The notes below the pieces were generated by a model. It searched no databases. It was not told the DNA's origin and saw only the letters and a list, made by a program, of their open reading frames with translations. Below are positions 60,601 to 64,000 of a stretch of DNA of 64,000 bases, in pieces. Numbering within the stretch: position 1 is the stretch's first letter; each line of letters begins with the position of its first letter. A program made the translations under genes and the position numbers. The stretch is from Styela clava (lineage: Eukaryota; Chordata; Ascidiacea; Stolidobranchia; Styelidae), in NCBI RefSeq assembly GCF_964204865.1, contig NC_135252.1:4092001-4156000 (forward strand), written 5' to 3'.

Positions 60601-63600
60601 TAAGATTCATTCGACAGAGTATGACGTCAATAGAATGTCCTATACAACATTGGTATTCGAAATTGCATCTTAGCACATTTGACAGCACTACCACCCCCTA
60701 CTTTTAGTTGGTGAGTAATGATAAAATAATATTTCTAACCTATCGACTCCATGTTTTGCCCTCGGATTCCGTTTACGCCGACTTCTCCATCTTGTGTTGT
60801 TGTACCTATGCGACGATTATGTGATACAAAAGACGGATAAACAGTGGTAATATTGCCTTGTGTGACAAACTGATGGCATCCCTTTGTATTCTGAGACTGT
60901 ACCATACTGTTTGCGGCATTTGCTTTAGTTGCATCATTCAGAGAAGAAGGCACAAAAACTACATTTCCGTCTAGTGTACGGACGGTTAGCGAAGATGTAC
61001 TGTTGGCGAAAGATGGAAGAGATTGCATAGAAGCGTCTGCTATGTATGTTTGACAGTCGTCCATATTGAAAAGCTTAGGTTCTGACTCTGAACAAGAAAA
61101 ATAGGTTGTTATTCAACTGAATTTGGACATGACATAACCAGCTAGAAATCAATAAAACATTTCTCGCTTCCATAAACTGAATAGAAAGTAAAGAATTCGG
61201 CTACGATGAAATGCATTGGTTTATTCATATATATACTGTGCAGCGTATTCATAAAGTCCCGTTACAATTTCAATATGTTTCTTTATGAAGTCAATTCTCA
61301 ATATATGTCAAACGGATTCGGTATATTTTAACCAGTGTTTATTTAAGTTACTACATTCAACACAGCAGAAGGGATATCTAAATATGGTTTTGATAAATTC
61401 CGTTAAACATATAATACCTTATGAACATCCTGTAGGCTTTATATTAAATTCGTTTTTTGATTTTGATACTATTTACTCGTAATGCAATGCGGTATCGGTC
61501 GGTATATAGTTCACAATATACCAATTTAAAAGGACTGTGGGTAAAAATAACTTAAACTGTAATAAAAAGCCGTTTACCACCAGCTGTTAGGGTCGATGTC
61601 GTAGATGATGTCGATCCTCGCTCCCACAAATCTTCTTTCGAACCCTCGTCATTCACTGGGCATGTGGAATCGTTTTTGGAAGGGACAGACACCTGTAATA
61701 TTAAGAAAAAACTGGGGGCGTCGAAATACAGATATAAATCATATCATCACTTGCATGCTGGCAGATGTAAACGTGCACCAGTCAAAGATAGATAACCGAA
61801 CTGTCTATCATTTAGAAATTAGTGAGAACGGCGCCCAAAATAAACTGCTTAATATGTCACGAATATACAATGACGCAATACTAGAATTTGTTAAAAGAAC
61901 TACAAAAAATGAAGTCGATCTACAATTTAGTAGGAATTCTTACCTCCGTTAGAATGTTTGCTGCTACGTTTTGAGATAGAGATTTGAGGAGGGAACTATT
62001 TGCCTGTTGCCATGCTGTATTATTACCACAGTAAGACACTCCATTCAGTTCGACGCGATTCTCTGTGTTATCAGGCATGTTATTGCCAATTCTTCCCGTT
62101 GTGTTTACGACCGGCGTATATTTATTCGGCGAAGACTCTGGACTGTGAATTCCGCTGTCTGTGTCAGACATAGCGGGATCGCGCAATGAAATGAAATTTG
62201 GTGTTGCCAGTTCTCCAGAGGCAGATACAATAGAAGCTGGCTTTTGCGTAACTTCTGTGCTTACGTTTGACACGCAATCATGCATTGCAATTAGAGGGGG
62301 AGGAGGAACGTTGTAATAAGTACTAGGCGACACTGGAGGGTAATATTCAGTAGTGGACGAAACAGAGTCATCATAAGATGCTTGCGTGAAAAAATCGTGT
62401 ACTTTGTTTTGTTGCGGGTAGGAAGAAAATTCTTTGAGAAGAGAGTGTTGGACGGAGTCGTTTGAAAGTAGCTCTGATCGGGTGTCGTGGTATACGTCAG
62501 GATAATGAGCAAATTTATTTTTATGCAAAGTAGATTCCTCGTATGAAGGTACCCGACCAGCAGGTGAGAAATGATTGTGAAAAAACTCAGTCGAGTTACA
62601 ACTATGTGTCCGATGATGCAGACGACGTTCGTTTTCTTGACCGAGAGACTTCAGAAACGACCCTTGAAAATCCAACACATCTGCTATCTCGAGAGAGCCA
62701 AGGACGCTATCGGATCCCAAGAGATCTGTGATAAAGAAGTTGAATCAGAAATCTGTAGTATATTCGGTGCATCTTTGTCCAGACCAGGCGGCTAGACGTG
62801 CTTATTCTTTTTTACTGAAACTTTCAATTCAGGTTTTATTTAAAACCTACGTCAAATTTAGTGGTCTTAATATTCATTTCTTGGTATTTATACAAAATTT
62901 AAGTAATAGCCCAATCCGCGATGAAAAAATTATCAAAAACATCAGATTGTCAAATAATTAGAATGATTTTAGAACAAAGTGATATGGGGAATACAATGCG
63001 CTTAAATTTAGCCAAATTAATTTAGCATATGACTTGGTACAAAAACGACAATGGATGAGCAATCGTCGTCTTAATTGAATAACATTTGAATAAATAAGTT
63101 GCGCAAGCTTTTGTCAAAAACGGCCACGTTAAATTAGATATTGCAAATACCTTTCTATTCACTAGAAAGGTAAAAAAGGTCTGTGGAAATTTTTCATAAA
63201 TCAGATTATAACCAAATTATATTTATAAATTATGAATACAATGGTTTGAGGCTTATGACGTGTTTTATCTATTAAACTCCGAAATCAACCGCGGCCCAAA
63301 ACAAATTAACAATACAAAATTATTCATACAATAAAATGAGATATAACACATATATATATATATATATATTCATTCCCCTATATACCTCACCTTCAAAATT
63401 TACTGATTCTTCTAGCTGTTCTACGCTTGTTGCTGGAACACAATTAGGATTCACAACGACGCATTGTCCACGGTACTGATGATACATTTCGTTTTCGTTT
63501 ATTTCTCTTTCTGAATCCGATTTACCATTCAAAAAAGTCAAAAGCTCTTTCACCTTTTTGATCAGGTGTTCAGCTAACAATAAATCGTTTTTACAATATT

Positions 63601-63772
63601 CGTGAAACTTATCTAATTCCAAGTTACGTAAAGCACGGCCGTTGAGGAAGCTCCCAGAAAAAATGTTTCCTGTGCGTTTCTGGTTCTCGACGTTTTTTGA
63701 ATCTAGGTTAGTGCACAATGATGTTTTGTCTAACTCATAATGTCGTATTGTATCGTTGAGCCACGATGCTAC
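54545..63772 (-). CDS. ETS transcription factor with PNT domain (ESE/ELF3-EHF-like), 5' partial
   Basis: Nuclear DNA-binding protein for GGAA sites. Exons in coding order: 63391-63772, 61944-62725, 61578-61692, 60740-61087, 60170-60358, 55407-55599, 54545-55226; all phases agree, 896 aa in the window. The first exon encodes a Pointed/SAM-like domain ([52 protein letters not shown]). A long Ser/Thr/Asn-rich linker of about 480 residues follows, with [14 protein letters not shown] near 62140-62170. The ETS domain is at residues about 607-695: [75 protein letters not shown]. This best fits the ESE (ELF3/EHF/ELF5) group, though those proteins are usually near 300-370 aa. A polar tail of about 200 residues ends at 54545. 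The start codon lies beyond the window or in an unseen upstream exon. Confidence 0.9.
57958..58667. mobile_element. TA-flanked element with CCGTGTTTTCCC ends
   Basis: The left end is CCGTGTTTTCCCGAAAATAA and the right end is TTATTTTGGGGGAAACACGG. TA lies on both sides, as for Tc1/mariner-type insertions. It is nested in the hAT at 57870-59495. Inside it, at about 58195-58560, is another degenerate insertion with CGACGCCCT motifs at both ends. Confidence 0.8.
59124..59173. repeat. 25-bp tandem repeat, two exact units
   Basis: Unit GTGGAGGTGCGCCACTAGCT plus TTTTC, present twice without mismatch. Each unit holds the palindrome GTGCGCCAC-like core. It lies inside the hAT element. Confidence 0.9.
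59690..59965. mobile_element. Fold-back element in an ETS-gene intron
   Basis: The right arm (about 59888-59965), reversed, reads CGCCGCAAGAGCATTTTGCT then GTAAAACAAGTATTTG. Two tandem versions of the same arm are on the left (starting about 59709 and 59755). A roughly 85-bp AT-rich centre separates the arms. There is no coding sequence. Confidence 0.8.
63351..63370. repeat. AT dinucleotide tract next to an exon
   Basis: About ten AT units in the intron just downstream of the PNT exon. Confidence 0.85.
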
Positions 63773-64000
63773 CTAAAATAATTTGATCGTTAGGTATTAG
63801 TACAACTAAAGAAAAAGGCAACGAACCACAATACCCTATACGCCGTGGTTCCGGTGTAAAATGGCAAATTCCAGGTCCACCTGACAAACGCTCAATGACT
63901 AAGTGTGATAAAAAATATTGTAAAATATAATGAATTTAACAGAAATCGTCTATATTCAATCTTGTTGTATTTCCCGAAGAAGATATTATAGATGAATCTA
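63773..64000. other. Upstream of the PNT exon, no exon identified
   Basis: Contains the acceptor side of the intron before the PNT exon. A segment near 63840-63895 (CGCCGTGGTTCCGGTG) faintly resembles the SINE-like family. I could not identify the preceding exon of the ETS gene. Confidence 0.4.

Overview
The window is metazoan nuclear DNA: AT-rich, with spliced genes, short GT-AG introns and many DNA transposons. Five protein-coding loci can be followed exon by exon with consistent splice phase: an executioner-type caspase (+, 58-5665), an unrecognised basic Ser/Arg-rich protein (+, 7186-9717), EIF3M (-, 10128-15751), RPL27A (+, 16471-20240), an SLC16/monocarboxylate-transporter-like protein (-, 25935-33754) and, at the right edge, a large ESE/ELF3-like ETS transcription factor carrying PNT and ETS domains (-, 54545-63772, its N-terminus beyond the window); the unrecognised locus is counted in addition to the five named ones. 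The gene content (caspase-3/7 type, PNT+ETS factor) suits an invertebrate deuterostome, perhaps an ascidian. That is inference; no sequence here names the species.

Layout. 1-9.8 kb: caspase and the unknown gene, both on +. 10-20.3 kb: EIF3M and RPL27A, divergent, about 0.7 kb between start codons. 20.7-23.7 kb: a nearly complete hAT transposon with both ends, its transposase broken by one small deletion. 25.9-33.8 kb: the transporter, with introns full of small elements. 33.8-45.9 kb: no host gene; a transposon bed with two Gypsy fragments and a second copy of the same hAT inserted in one of them, itself carrying a 203-bp MITE. 45.9-57.7 kb: a large inverted duplication. Its right arm holds the working ETS-domain exons; its left arm holds a dead copy of those exons plus inserted hAT and pogo-like elements. 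57.7-64 kb: the upstream exons of the ETS gene, with nested elements in an intron.

The host genes show no sign of acting in one pathway, except that EIF3M and RPL27A both serve translation and lie head to head. The most distinctive structures are the inverted duplication of the ETS DNA-binding exons, a beta-catenin-type DSGIHS motif in the ETS protein, opposite-facing repeat copies around caspase exons 2-3, and a datable three-layer transposon nest. I saw no CRISPR array, bacterial-type system, tRNA or rRNA gene. Exon boundaries were read by eye from splice motifs, phase and family knowledge.
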